Source: Zwartia vadi
GTDB lineage: Bacteria > Pseudomonadota > Gammaproteobacteria > Burkholderiales > Burkholderiaceae_B
Assembly (NCBI RefSeq): GCF_030410375.1
Contig: NZ_JAUHHE010000008.1
Span: forward strand, 62,001-126,000
DNA: 64,000 nucleotides
Direction: 5' to 3'
In this document: piece by piece, positions 1 through 8,532 of the stretch
Position numbering within the stretch: position 1 is the first letter of the stretch
Layout: each line of letters starts with the position of its first letter
Made by a program: the position numbers and the translations under genes
Notes under the pieces: generated by a model
What the model was told of the DNA's origin: nothing
Databases searched by the model: none
The model's input: the letters and a program-made list of their open reading frames with translations, nothing else

Positions 1-318
1 CTTGCGTGCTTCAAGACCAAAGGCCACGTTTTGGGCAACAGTCATATGCGGCCACAAGGCATAGTTTTGAAAAACCATGCCTACGTTACGCAGCCAAGGT
101 TGGGTACCCGTTACATCTTTACCATCGATGAGCAGTTCGCCATGCTGGTGTTGGTTAAAGCCTGCAATCAAACGAAGCAGTGTGGATTTGCCAGATCCTG
201 AAGGTCCTAACAGTGCAAAAAATTCACCGGGCTCAATCGTCAACGAAATGTCTTTCAGAACGGCAGTTGACCCAAATGATAAAGCGATGTTTTTAATCTC
301 GATACCAACCGATTTCAT
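1..318 (-). CDS. ABC transporter ATP-binding protein, N-terminal part
   Basis: This is the first 106 residues of an ABC ATPase; the rest lies beyond the left edge. Walker A is GPSGSGKST at residues 38-46 and the Q-loop glutamine is Q84 within [10 protein letters not shown]. These are typical of the FbpC/PotA branch that energises iron(III), polyamine or sugar-phosphate importers. The ATG at 316-318 overlaps the stop of the upstream permease by four bases (ATGA), so translation is probably coupled. It completes an SBP-permease-ATPase operon with the next two genes. The signature motif and Walker B are not in view. Confidence 0.9.
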   Translation of the reverse strand, partial: MKSVGIEIKNIALSFGSTAVLKDISLTIEPGEFFALLGPSGSGKSTLLRLIAGFNQHQHGELLIDGKDVTGTQPWLRNVGMVFQNYALWPHMTVAQNVAFGLEARK

Positions 319-2009
319 GTTCGATTCCCAACGTTTTGGTGTGGCGTAGCGGTTGCCGCCAGACGATGTGTAATGTAAGTGCCGAGCGCGACGATAGAGA
401 TGGCTACGACACTGAGTGCTGCGCCAGGACCTCTACCCGCGATCGATTGAAAATATAAGTAGATGCCATAAGACATTGGCGCGAGACTCTCTCTGCTGGT
501 GAGCAAGATCGTTTCGGAGATTTCAGCAGCAGCTGTAATAAAGCTCGTCACAAAACCTGCCAGCAGACCTCCCATCATCAGAGGGATCACAATCTTGCGG
601 ATTGTCCGTCCACGACCCGCACCGACGTTTTCTGCGGCCTCTTCCAGTGCAGGGTGTACTTGAGTCAGGGCTGCCATACAAGATCGCAGTGCATAGGGGA
701 GTCTACGGACTGAATAGGCCACGACAAAGATCACCCAGCTTGCAGTGAATGCTCCTGCTCCAAACGGCAGTTCGATGCCACGGAATGCACGCAGATAGCC
801 GATACCTAGGACCAGTCCTGGCATCGCAAGAGCGACCGTCACAAGGTGATCAAGGATTTGGCGTCCTGGTATCGTGGTCCGAATGACGATGTAGGCAATG
901 GCACCACCTATCAGGATGTCGATGAAGGCAGCCAGACCGCAATACAGAATAGTGTTCCAGATCATCTGTTTTGCATCGGTAAAGATTGTTGCGTAATGCA
1001 TGAGAGTGAACTGCTCAGGCAGAACGCTAAAGCTCCAAACCTTGAAGAATGACATCAACAGAATGCCAAGGTGGGGGGAGAGCACCAGCATCAAGACGCC
1101 AATGATCCAGCCGTAAGCCAAAGCAGTCTGCCATCCCGTCAGCTTGCGTTTTGGAGCCTGAGCGCCACCGCGTGAGACGAGTGCGTAGTCGCGGCGTTTC
1201 ACGAACCACCATGAGCCAGCCATCGCGGCAATCGAAAACAACACAAGAATCACACAGATGACGTAACCAATCGGATCCTCGATTCCAATGGAGGTCACGC
1301 GCAGATAGGCTTGAGGCGCCAACATGTTGGTGACATTTAGTACAAGAGGTGTACCCAAGTCATCAAATACTTTAATAAAGACTAGCGAGGCGCCGGCGAT
1401 ATAGCCAGGAAGAGCCAATGGGAAAATAACTTTTCTGAAGAGGCGCCATCCCGAGGCGCCAAGGTTTTGACCAGCTTCTTCCATCGAGGAATCAATGGTC
1501 GCGAGAGATGCCGAGAGATTGAGCAATATGAAAGGGAAGTAATGCAGAGTCTCGACAAAAATAATGCCACTCAGACCTTCCATGACTGGAATGCTGAATC
1601 CAAAGTTATCCATCAGAATCAGATTGACTGCGCCTGAGCGTCCAAAGATCAATTGCAGTGCGGCGGCACCCACAAAGGCGGGCATCACCAAAGGCAACAC
1701 ACCAAGTGTCTGGATCAGCACCGCTCCGCGGAACTGAAAACGCATCGTCAAATAGGCAAGTGGGATGGCGATGATTGTGGCGCAGGCGACCGTTGTACTG
1801 GCAACAAACAGGCTGTTTGCGAATGACTCGCGCATTAGTGAGATTTCAGCGAACGCAAGAAAGTGCGTCAACGTGAAACCACCATTTCCATCCGTGAATG
1901 CCGTGTAGACGACAGTCAGGATGGGGCCAATCAGAAAAATAAATAAAAATAATGCGATCGCGATTGCGATCGCAATGAGACCGGGGTGGTTACGCTTCAC
2001 GGTTGTCAT
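315..2009 (-). CDS. FbpB-type ABC transporter permease (two fused domains)
   Basis: A 564-residue inner-membrane permease made of two tandem binding-protein-dependent transport domains. Each half carries the cytoplasmic EAA loop that docks the ATPase: [10 protein letters not shown] at about residues 177-186 and [10 protein letters not shown] at about 456-465. About twelve hydrophobic segments are visible. Length and duplication match the SfuB/FbpB/PhnV-like family. It lies between its binding protein (2047-3351) and ATPase (1-318). An intrinsic hairpin sits just upstream at 2023-2038. The substrate may be iron(III), a phosphonate or a sugar phosphate; the permease alone does not decide. Confidence 0.88.
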   Translation of the reverse strand: MTTVKRNHPGLIAIAIAIALFLFIFLIGPILTVVYTAFTDGNGGFTLTHFLAFAEISLMRESFANSLFVASTTVACATIIAIPLAYLTMRFQFRGAVLIQTLGVLPLVMPAFVGAAALQLIFGRSGAVNLILMDNFGFSIPVMEGLSGIIFVETLHYFPFILLNLSASLATIDSSMEEAGQNLGASGWRLFRKVIFPLALPGYIAGASLVFIKVFDDLGTPLVLNVTNMLAPQAYLRVTSIGIEDPIGYVICVILVLFSIAAMAGSWWFVKRRDYALVSRGGAQAPKRKLTGWQTALAYGWIIGVLMLVLSPHLGILLMSFFKVWSFSVLPEQFTLMHYATIFTDAKQMIWNTILYCGLAAFIDILIGGAIAYIVIRTTIPGRQILDHLVTVALAMPGLVLGIGYLRAFRGIELPFGAGAFTASWVIFVVAYSVRRLPYALRSCMAALTQVHPALEEAAENVGAGRGRTIRKIVIPLMMGGLLAGFVTSFITAAAEISETILLTSRESLAPMSYGIYLYFQSIAGRGPGAALSVVAISIVALGTYITHRLAATATPHQNVGNRT

Positions 2010-2022
2010 GCACCTTTAGAAA

Positions 2023-2038
2023 AGGCCCCGAAGGGCCT
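2023..2038 (-). terminator. Hairpin with UUCG loop between receptor and permease genes
   Basis: Read on the minus strand, AGGCCC-TTCG-GGGCCT forms a six-base GC-rich stem with a TTCG tetraloop followed by TTTTC. It lies between the binding-protein stop and the permease ATG at 2009. The thymine tract is short, so it is more likely a partial terminator or mRNA stabiliser than a full stop. It would raise receptor over permease expression. Confidence 0.55.
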
Positions 2039-2046
2039 GAGCTGAC

Positions 2047-3351
2047 TTACTTTGCTGAGTTGGCGAGAGTGATGGCGCGAGCGTAATTCGCTTTTGCTCG
2101 GCTGGCCCATTCTTCTTCAATCTGCGCTTTGGCCCGGGTAGCGTCGGCATCAGATTTTTTGGCTTTGAACAGAGCGAGCAACTTAGGATCTTTGATCTGG
2201 TTTTCATCAACCGCGGGTGAGAAGGCAAGCTTGCGGGCTTCGTCTAGCTGTGCACTCGGACGTCCGCCTAGACGCTTTTCAGCGTCTTGAATAGCTTTAG
2301 TCGCAGCGACGAGTTCCTTATGGCGGAAGGTGATCATCTGATCAAACAATGAACGCACCACCATGTAGCGTGACTCAGAGAGATTGGAGTCGAAATTCAC
2401 TTTGGCTTGAATCTTGCCGCTAAAGGGATTGGGATAGTCGGCCGGAGCGTCTTTGTAAATGGCGGGCAAGACGGGAAGGCGACTAATGTCTTTTTGGAGC
2501 AGCAGTTTTTGGCCTTCGTCGGACAGTGTGAATTCGATAAAGCGCTTGCCGGCCTCAGGGGATTTGGCACCTTCGATCAAGGCGATGTTTGCCGGAACGA
2601 TTGAGGTCACCGAAGGATAGACAAAGTCAACTGGCATACCGGAGTTTTTAGCGGCAAGACCGAAAAAGTCGATCACCAGACCGATGCCGAACTGACCGTT
2701 GGACACGCCATCGGGCACGCCAAAGCTGCGCTCAGTAATCGCTGCACTGTTGCCACCGATCATGAGCACTTGTTCCCAGCCCTTGTTCCAACCTTCACCT
2801 TGCAGGATGGTCTCCACAGTCAAATGTGTCGTACCTGAACGCGAAGGGCTTGAAATGGCCAGATGACTAAAGTAGACGGGTTTGACCAAATCCGCCCATT
2901 CCTTGGGTGCGGGCAGCCTGTTGGCCTTCATGTAGCGGGTGTTCCACATCATGCCGTACCCGGCAAGCGCCTGACCACGGTAAAAGCCCTGTGGATCATT
3001 GACTGGATAGTTACCCACTTTGGCAGGAATGTCGGGATTGCCGGGACCAATGTTGACAAGTAGTTTCTGCCCGGCGAGCACTTCAAATGCGTCGGGTGCA
3101 GAGGCCCAGAACACTTCCGGACGCGAGCCGGCGGCTTGTTCTCTGACGTAGGCAATACCAGCCGAGGTGTTTTTATTCAGAATCTCGACTTTGTCGTTAG
3201 GGTACTTGGCCTCATACGCTTTTTTGTAAGCTGTCGTGAGCTCCTTGGGAAACGAGGTCACAACAGAGATGGTTTCTGCCTGCGAGGCAATCGGCATGAA
3301 AAGAGCGAGAAGGGCGGACGCGACCGCACAGCGGGTAAAAGAAATTTGCAT
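2047..3351 (-). CDS. Periplasmic ABC solute-binding protein, FbpA/PgtC-like, extended C-terminus
   Basis: A 434-residue exported protein with a clear signal peptide (residues 1-25, ending SQA before E26). The mature part starts TISVVTSFPKE and has the SBP_bac fold pattern of the iron(III)/phosphonate/sugar-phosphate receptor class. It is longer than usual FbpA proteins (about 330-360): roughly the last 100 residues form a charged, alanine/lysine-rich helical tail. I do not see the adjacent tyrosine pair that binds iron in FbpA, so an organic anion (PgtC or AfuA-like) is at least as likely. It is the first gene of the operon running to position 1. Confidence 0.82.
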   Translation of the reverse strand: MQISFTRCAVASALLALFMPIASQAETISVVTSFPKELTTAYKKAYEAKYPNDKVEILNKNTSAGIAYVREQAAGSRPEVFWASAPDAFEVLAGQKLLVNIGPGNPDIPAKVGNYPVNDPQGFYRGQALAGYGMMWNTRYMKANRLPAPKEWADLVKPVYFSHLAISSPSRSGTTHLTVETILQGEGWNKGWEQVLMIGGNSAAITERSFGVPDGVSNGQFGIGLVIDFFGLAAKNSGMPVDFVYPSVTSIVPANIALIEGAKSPEAGKRFIEFTLSDEGQKLLLQKDISRLPVLPAIYKDAPADYPNPFSGKIQAKVNFDSNLSESRYMVVRSLFDQMITFRHKELVAATKAIQDAEKRLGGRPSAQLDEARKLAFSPAVDENQIKDPKLLALFKAKKSDADATRAKAQIEEEWASRAKANYARAITLANSAK

Positions 3352-3510
3352 GTTTGCCTCGTAATAATTAGTTTGACGGACGCAGAAATCTTAACAGGAG
3401 ACTTGTTATTTTGGACACAGATGAAGCATTGGGCGTATCCCAATAAGCGTATTGAGAATTATCCACAAACATTCTACCGTTTCGCCATTATTAAATGGAG
3501 TTTTAAATCA

Positions 3511-4335
3511 ATGGATAAGGCAGAATTTACCCGTTATCAGGACCTGTTTATCTCGACAGCGACTGATGTAGGCATCAAAGTATTGGCGGCGATTGTTTTT
3601 TGGGTGATTGGTCGCTGGCTGATCGGAACAGCGGTTTCCCTCGTGAGACGCTCGCTAGAGAAGCAAAAGGTGGATCCTACGGTTTTACGTTATGTGGGAT
3701 CTGTGATTACCGTCACGCTTAATGTGTTGTTGGTGATCGGTATTCTTGGTTATTTTGGTATCCAGACCACAACCTTTGCCGCGTTGATCGCCGCGGCGGG
3801 CGTCGCCATCGGTGTGGCATGGTCTGGTTTGCTCGCAAATTTTGCGGCAGGTGCGTTCATGGTGGTGTTGCGTCCTCTCAAGGTTGGCGACTTCGTGACA
3901 GTTGCAGGGGTGACAGGTACGGTGATGGAGCTGGGTTTGTTTACCACCACGATCAACACGCCCGACAATATCCAAGTGATGGTGGGTAACAACAAAGTCT
4001 TTGCTGACAACATTCAAAACTACAGCCATAACGCCTATCGTCGCGTGGATCTTAAGTGTCAGTTGTCAGGCGCGGCAGATCACAACGCCGCAATGCAATT
4101 GTTGCGTGAAAAGATCGCTGCAATCCCGAATGTCTTAGCCGAGCCTGGCGTGGTTGTTGAAATTCTGGAGTTCTCGCCGCTTGGACCCGTATTGGCAGTA
4201 CGTCCGTTTTGCACCAATGATAATTATTGGCAGGTCTATTTCGATACGAATCGTGTGATTCGCGAGAGCCTGATGGCAGCCGGGTTTCCATCACCAATGC
4301 CGGCGCAAACTGTGTTTGTTTCGCAGCAAAATTAA
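3511..4335 (+). CDS. mscS: Small-conductance mechanosensitive channel (MscS family)
   Basis: A 274-residue MscS-type channel that opens under membrane tension during osmotic downshock. Three N-terminal membrane segments are followed by the pore-helix pattern GVAIGVAWSGLLANFAAG and the soluble beta/alpha-beta domain (LKVGDFVTVAGVTGTV). The size matches the E. coli protein (286). I chose the ATG at 3511, preceded by GGAG, because the open frame upstream runs antisense into the neighbouring receptor gene. It is monocistronic: divergent from the ABC operon on the left and followed by a hairpin terminator 34 bases after its stop. Confidence 0.93.
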   Translation: MDKAEFTRYQDLFISTATDVGIKVLAAIVFWVIGRWLIGTAVSLVRRSLEKQKVDPTVLRYVGSVITVTLNVLLVIGILGYFGIQTTTFAALIAAAGVAIGVAWSGLLANFAAGAFMVVLRPLKVGDFVTVAGVTGTVMELGLFTTTINTPDNIQVMVGNNKVFADNIQNYSHNAYRRVDLKCQLSGAADHNAAMQLLREKIAAIPNVLAEPGVVVEILEFSPLGPVLAVRPFCTNDNYWQVYFDTNRVIRESLMAAGFPSPMPAQTVFVSQQN

Positions 4336-4368
4336 ATTAGTTTTTATTAGTGTTTTTGTCGAGGTTTG

Positions 4369-4418
4369 AAATGGAGTGTTTGGTTTTGCTGAGCAAAATC
4401 CAAATCACTCCATTTTTT
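4369..4418 (+). terminator. Terminator hairpin after mscS; first copy of an inverted-repeat element
   Basis: AAATGGAGTG (4369-4378) pairs with CACTCCATTT (4406-4415), with an inner TTTGCT/AGCAAA pairing, and is followed by a thymine run. It is placed correctly to end mscS transcription. The same core occurs again, inverted, at 4536-4592, and a decayed copy lies between them. Confidence 0.8.
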
Positions 4419-4452
4419 ATATTTCAATCAACTCTGATCCTGCATAAAAAGT

Positions 4453-4504
4453 AAAAAAACGAGTGCTTTAAATTGTGCTCAAAAAAATAGAAACTCCGTT
4501 TTTA
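4453..4504. repeat. Decayed middle copy of the hairpin repeat
   Basis: The stretch aligns with the other two hairpins in the orientation of the second copy: it keeps GAGTG, a central TGCTCA and ACTCCGTTTTT, but has lost several paired positions. It looks like a degenerate third copy of the same element. Confidence 0.45.
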
Positions 4505-4535
4505 TCCTTCAATAAACTCCAACCTTTCATAAGAA

Positions 4536-4592
4536 GTGAAGAACGGAGTGATTTGGATTTTGCTCAGCAAAACCAAACACTCCGTTCTTCAC
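4536..4592. repeat. Second, inverted copy of the hairpin repeat
   Basis: GTGAAGAACGGAGTG (4536-4550) pairs with CACTCCGTTCTTCAC (4578-4592), a 15-base perfect stem at the base. Its inner core is the reverse complement of the hairpin at 4369-4415, apart from C/G replacing T/A at one pair. It sits 21 bases from the methionine synthase stop and may act as that gene's terminator. Confidence 0.75.
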
Positions 4593-4613
4593 CTCACCTA
4601 AAAGAGAAAAATA

Positions 4614-5639
4614 TCAACTAAGTTCTTTAGAAACAATCTCCGCCCCAGCAACAAGCGCCTGAAGCTTGGCATTCGCCACCGCACGGGACAGAGGAACCAT
4701 TCCGCAATTCGTGCAACCATAGAGATGCTTGGGCTCTACAAATTTGAGCGCACGGCGCAACACATCGGCAACCTGCTCGGGTGTTTCGATCTTGTTAGTC
4801 GCCACATCAATCGCGCCAACCAGCACATCTTTGCCGCGCAATAACTCAATCAGATCCATTGGAACACGCGAGTTTTGGCATTCCAAGCTCACTTGATCGA
4901 TCGTACTTTGAGCGAGAAGCGGAAATACTTTTTCATATTGTCGCCACTCGTCGCCTAGACTTTCTTTCCACTTGATATTGGCTTCAATGCCATAACCGTA
5001 GCAAATATGAACCGCACTTTTGCAGGTCAGACCTTGTGCTGCGCGTTCAAGAGTTTTGACACCCCAGTCACGCACTTCGTCAAAAAACACATTGAAAGCG
5101 GGTTCATCGAATTGAACAATATCCACGCCCACTGCAGCCAACTCTTTGGCTTCTTCGTTCAAAATCTCAGCGAAAGCCCAAGCCAGTTTTTCACGGCTAT
5201 GGTAATAGTCATCGTAAAGCGTATCAATCATGGTCATGGGTCCAGGAAGGGTGAACTTGATCGGCCCCTTTGTCAGCATACGAAGACGCTTGGCATCTTC
5301 GACAAAAACCGGACCGCCACGGCTGACACGGTCAACAACAACAGGAACATCAGCGTCGTAACGGTTGCGGATACGGACAGTTTTACGATTGACGAAGTCA
5401 ACACCTTTTAAACTGTCAATGAAAGTCGTGACAAAGTGCTGACGCGTTTGCTCTCCATCGCCAATCACGGTAATGCCTGCGCGTAACTGATCGTCCACCG
5501 ATAAACGCATCGCGTCGACCTTTGCTTGCGCAAGTGCCTCGCCTTGAAGTTGCCAGGGTGCCCAGAGCTTTTCAGGCTCGGCAAGCCATGCAGGTTTTGG
5601 GAGGCTGCCTGCGATGGCGGTATTGATTATTTTTGACAT
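4614..5639 (-). CDS. mesD: Cobalamin-independent methionine synthase, short MesD-type
   Basis: A 341-residue protein corresponding only to the catalytic C-terminal barrel of MetE. Likely zinc ligands are visible: H211 and C213 (VHICYGYG), E253 (SLEC) and C309/C312 (GCTNCG). The N-terminal folate-binding half of MetE is absent. The pattern (AGSLPKPAWLA, DGEQTRQHF, LPGPMTMIDTLYDD) is what I recall for the MesD group, described as using a methyl donor other than methyl-tetrahydrofolate and needing a partner, MesX (DUF1852). No DUF1852 gene is adjacent. I chose the ATG at 5639 because upstream in-frame sequence encodes only low-complexity repeats. The symbol is by resemblance. Confidence 0.8.
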   Translation of the reverse strand: MSKIINTAIAGSLPKPAWLAEPEKLWAPWQLQGEALAQAKVDAMRLSVDDQLRAGITVIGDGEQTRQHFVTTFIDSLKGVDFVNRKTVRIRNRYDADVPVVVDRVSRGGPVFVEDAKRLRMLTKGPIKFTLPGPMTMIDTLYDDYYHSREKLAWAFAEILNEEAKELAAVGVDIVQFDEPAFNVFFDEVRDWGVKTLERAAQGLTCKSAVHICYGYGIEANIKWKESLGDEWRQYEKVFPLLAQSTIDQVSLECQNSRVPMDLIELLRGKDVLVGAIDVATNKIETPEQVADVLRRALKFVEPKHLYGCTNCGMVPLSRAVANAKLQALVAGAEIVSKELS

Positions 5640-5654
5640 GATTTTTTTGTGTAA

Positions 5655-5703
5655 TGAGTGTTGAGTGTTGAGTGATGAGTGATGCGTATAGAGCGTTGAG
5701 TGT
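5655..5703. repeat. Seven-base tandem repeat in the leader of the methionine synthase gene
   Basis: TGAGTG starts at 5655, 5662, 5669 and 5676, then, after two degenerate units, again at 5697: a seven-base period over about 49 bases. On the coding strand of the downstream gene the unit reads CACTCA plus one variable base. It lies 15-65 bases upstream of the start codon at 5639. Confidence 0.7.
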
Positions 5704-5727
5704 TTAATAGTTTCGATTAAACAATAA

Positions 5728-5759
5728 CTTGGCGACTCAAGTCGCAGAGCCATGCCAAG
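5728..5759 (-). terminator. Possible terminator after the acyl-CoA ligase gene
   Basis: On the minus strand CTTGGC and GCCAAG flank a GCGACT/AGTCGC palindrome, followed by TTATTGTTT. It lies between the ligase stop (5828) and the methionine synthase. The thymine tract is interrupted, so this is tentative. Confidence 0.35.
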
Positions 5760-5827
5760 CCTAGGGTAATCCCCTCCCTCCAAGACACTCTTACAGGAAA
5801 TCCGGGTGAATCTTCAGTGCTGTGTCC

Positions 5828-7432
5828 TTAGCGCTGAGTCGACGACTGGAAGTCGATGGCTTTGGCGCGAACGTTCGGATCGGCCCTGAGTGCTGTTTTG
5901 AGTATTTTGTGGGTTGGCGTCAAAGGCAGTTCCTGGAGGAAACACACAAAGCGAGGGACCTTGACCGCAGCGAGTCGTTCGCGGCACCAGTCGATGACAT
6001 CTTGCTCGCTGAGAGAAGCGCCAGGTTTTTTAACAGCGGCGATCAGAATATCGTCCTCACCGAGTTCGGAAGGCACCGCAATGGCCGCAACTTGATAAAT
6101 GCCCGGAAGCTCAGCAATCACCATTTCAAGCTCTGCCGCCGCAATGTTTTCACCTCGTCTGCGGATAATGTCTTTCTTGCGTGATAAGTGATAGTAGTAA
6201 CCATCCTCGTCAACCTTCACCAAATCGCCTGTTTTGAGCCATCCGTCTTGGAAGGCTTGTTGTGTTTGTTCGGGATCCCTGAAGTAGCCTTGCATCACGA
6301 TCGGTGTCTTGACCCACAATTCGCCAGCGATTCCAACGGGTACATCTTTGCCTTCGTCGTCGACAACTCGACACCTTGCCCAGGGTCGTGAGGGGTCGGG
6401 GTGTCTGCCCGGTAAACCCATGCTGCCAGGTTTGTCAGGACCCTCCCAAGGATTGCAAGTTACCCCTGGAATCTCGGTCATGCCAAATCCCGAGAAAAGC
6501 TTGTGGATCCCGAACTCTTGACGAAAGACGGGTGCCGCACCTTTGCGTACGCCATAGGCGGCTCTTAATTTATGATCGGGTCGGTATTCGCTACGATCGC
6601 GCGCACATAGAATTGAGCCGATCGCTTCGATGACATTGACCACCGTTGCGCCTTGATCGGCTGCGATCTGCCAAAACGTTGACGCGGAAAATCGAGGGAC
6701 AAGAATCATGCAGGAGCCGCTTGCAAGCACGCCGCTTAGGGAATAAAAAACTGCGTTGACATGAAAGAAAGGCAGGATGATGAGAACACGGTCTTCTGGT
6801 TGTAAGTGCAGGCGTTCGACATTTGCCTCGCCCGCTGTGACCAGATTGAACTGGCTGTGCATGACGCCTTTTGGAAAGCCCGTTGTACCTGAGGTGTAGA
6901 TGATGATGCAGGTGTCTGATGCTTGACCATGCGGCGGATATTGCGCCGCACAAGATGAGGCGATCGCGCCTTTTAAGCCGTCTTCGTCTTCTACATGGGC
7001 ATCCAGCCTGAGCAGCCAGGGCGAGATATCAAGTTTATTCAAGGCACTTTGAACCAATGGGATGACAGAGGTGTCGGCGATAACGCCACACACTTCGGCG
7101 TGTTTGAGAACGTAACTTGTTTCACGTTCACCAAACTCAGGGTTCACAGGCACCATGATGGCACCTAGATATGCGAGCGCGAAGAGTGTCAATACATGCG
7201 CAGCATCGTTTTTGCCCATGATGGCGACACGCATGCCGTGACCTACTCCTTTTTGATGAAAGGCTTGCGCTAATTTTTTGTAATCTCTTTCGAATTCAGA
7301 CCAAGAGATGCTTTGTTCGTTCTGGATAATGAATGCTGCCTGGCCTTTGACTTCGCAACGACTGGCGAACGCATCGTGCAAGGTACCGTTATGTGGGCGA
7401 TAGGTGTTGAGTACAGCAAGCGGGCTTTTCAT
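5828..7432 (-). CDS. AMP-forming acyl-CoA synthetase/ligase
   Basis: A 534-residue member of the ANL adenylating family, which activates a carboxylic acid to acyl-AMP and then to the CoA thioester. The P-loop-like motif IIIYTSGTTGFPKG, the A5-type motif GFGMTE, and the C-terminal hinge and lysine region (LKTGDLVKVDEDGYYY, PLTPTHKILK) are all present. I chose the ATG at 7432; more distal starts overlap the divergent receptor gene. It is transcribed divergently from the Bug receptor at 7531, so its substrate may be the acid imported or degraded by that cluster. Acid specificity cannot be read from sequence. Confidence 0.88.
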   Translation of the reverse strand: MKSPLAVLNTYRPHNGTLHDAFASRCEVKGQAAFIIQNEQSISWSEFERDYKKLAQAFHQKGVGHGMRVAIMGKNDAAHVLTLFALAYLGAIMVPVNPEFGERETSYVLKHAEVCGVIADTSVIPLVQSALNKLDISPWLLRLDAHVEDEDGLKGAIASSCAAQYPPHGQASDTCIIIYTSGTTGFPKGVMHSQFNLVTAGEANVERLHLQPEDRVLIILPFFHVNAVFYSLSGVLASGSCMILVPRFSASTFWQIAADQGATVVNVIEAIGSILCARDRSEYRPDHKLRAAYGVRKGAAPVFRQEFGIHKLFSGFGMTEIPGVTCNPWEGPDKPGSMGLPGRHPDPSRPWARCRVVDDEGKDVPVGIAGELWVKTPIVMQGYFRDPEQTQQAFQDGWLKTGDLVKVDEDGYYYHLSRKKDIIRRRGENIAAAELEMVIAELPGIYQVAAIAVPSELGEDDILIAAVKKPGASLSEQDVIDWCRERLAAVKVPRFVCFLQELPLTPTHKILKTALRADPNVRAKAIDFQSSTQR

Positions 7433-7530
7433 TTGGATGCGAAGACTTCGTTGTGTTCTGGTCGGCAGTTGCGTAAGCTTAATACAGGTTGGATCGGTCT
7501 CAGTGATCACAAAAATACTTGGAGATAAAA

Positions 7531-8508
7531 ATGTATCGTAAGGTCTCGGCTTTGTTAGTTGGCATGATGCTATCGATTGGTGCGGTTCAGGCAGGGCCTG
7601 CGGATAGTTATCCTGAGCGTCCCATCCGCATTGTTGTGCCATTTGTGGCAGGCGGTGGTGGAGATTTTATTGCCCGAGCGTGGTCAGACAAGTTTTCTGA
7701 AACACTCAAGCAGCCAGTAATCGTTGAAAATCGGGGCGGCGGTAATACCGTTGTTGGGACCGAGCTGGTGACTAAAGCCGCACCCGATGGCTATACCCTT
7801 TTATTGGTGAGCCCGACTATTTCTACAAACCCGACTTTGCTTCCTAATCTACCTTACAAAACACCCGATGCTTTTGCACCCGTCGGTCAGGTGATCACTT
7901 ATGCGATGGGACTCGCGGTCAGCAGTAATTTGCCTATCAACAACATTGCCGAGCTTGTGGCGTTTGCCAAGAAAAACCCCGGCAAACTCACCACCGCGAC
8001 CTCCGGTGAGGGCTCTGCCACCGATTTGGCTGCGGAGCTCTTTATGTCGGCGACTGGCACGCAGATCACAAAGATTCCCTACAAAGGTGCTGGTCAAGGA
8101 GTTCTGGATGTTGCAAGTGGGCATGTGGATATGTTGTTTACGGGGATGTCTCAGCTCAAACCCCATCTGGATAGCCAGCGAATCAAGCTGATCGCAACGT
8201 CTGGCGCCGAAAGATTGAAATCTGCTCCAGATACCCCGACGATCGCTGAACAGGGCTATCCAGGTTTTCAGGCGGTTGTCTGGTGGGGTGTGTTGGCGCC
8301 AGCTGGCACACCTAAAGAAATTGTTGCAAAAATCAACGACGCCTTACGCACGAGTTTGTCCCAGCCCGAGGTGACGAAACGCTTGGCTGTGATCGATGGT
8401 GTCGTGGCAGTTACGAAGCCAGCCGAGTTTGATGCGTTTCTGCGTAAAGAGATTGCGACGTGGAGTCAGTTGCTCAAGCCATCTGATTCAAACAAAGCAA
8501 AAAAATAA
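7531..8508 (+). CDS. Bug-family (TctC-like) periplasmic receptor
   Basis: A 325-residue exported solute receptor. The signal peptide covers residues 1-21 (VQA before G22), followed by the family hallmark YPERPIRIVVPF and a GGGGD loop that contacts the ligand carboxylate. A second ligand segment, ATSGEGSATDLAAELF, and the PYKGAGQ loop are also present. The ATG at 7531 has GGAG seven bases upstream. No TctA/TctB membrane genes are nearby, so it is an orphan receptor. A dehydrogenase follows 24 bases later, probably in one operon. Confidence 0.92.
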   Translation: MYRKVSALLVGMMLSIGAVQAGPADSYPERPIRIVVPFVAGGGGDFIARAWSDKFSETLKQPVIVENRGGGNTVVGTELVTKAAPDGYTLLLVSPTISTNPTLLPNLPYKTPDAFAPVGQVITYAMGLAVSSNLPINNIAELVAFAKKNPGKLTTATSGEGSATDLAAELFMSATGTQITKIPYKGAGQGVLDVASGHVDMLFTGMSQLKPHLDSQRIKLIATSGAERLKSAPDTPTIAEQGYPGFQAVVWWGVLAPAGTPKEIVAKINDALRTSLSQPEVTKRLAVIDGVVAVTKPAEFDAFLRKEIATWSQLLKPSDSNKAKK

Positions 8509-8532
8509 TCTAAGCACGGTGAGGAGTCGCAC

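Noticed and set aside
3410..3475. Possible Fur box upstream of the first ABC operon (GATAATTCTCAAT on the minus strand)
   Set aside because: The left half matches but the right half does not, and the receptor lacks iron-ligand tyrosines.
3136..3510. In-frame extension upstream of the MscS gene
   Set aside because: It runs antisense to the receptor gene up to 3351 and lacks MscS homology; the ATG at 3511 has a ribosome-binding site.
5655..5703. Possible CRISPR-like repeat array
   Set aside because: The unit is only seven bases with no spacers and no cas genes; it is a simple tandem repeat.
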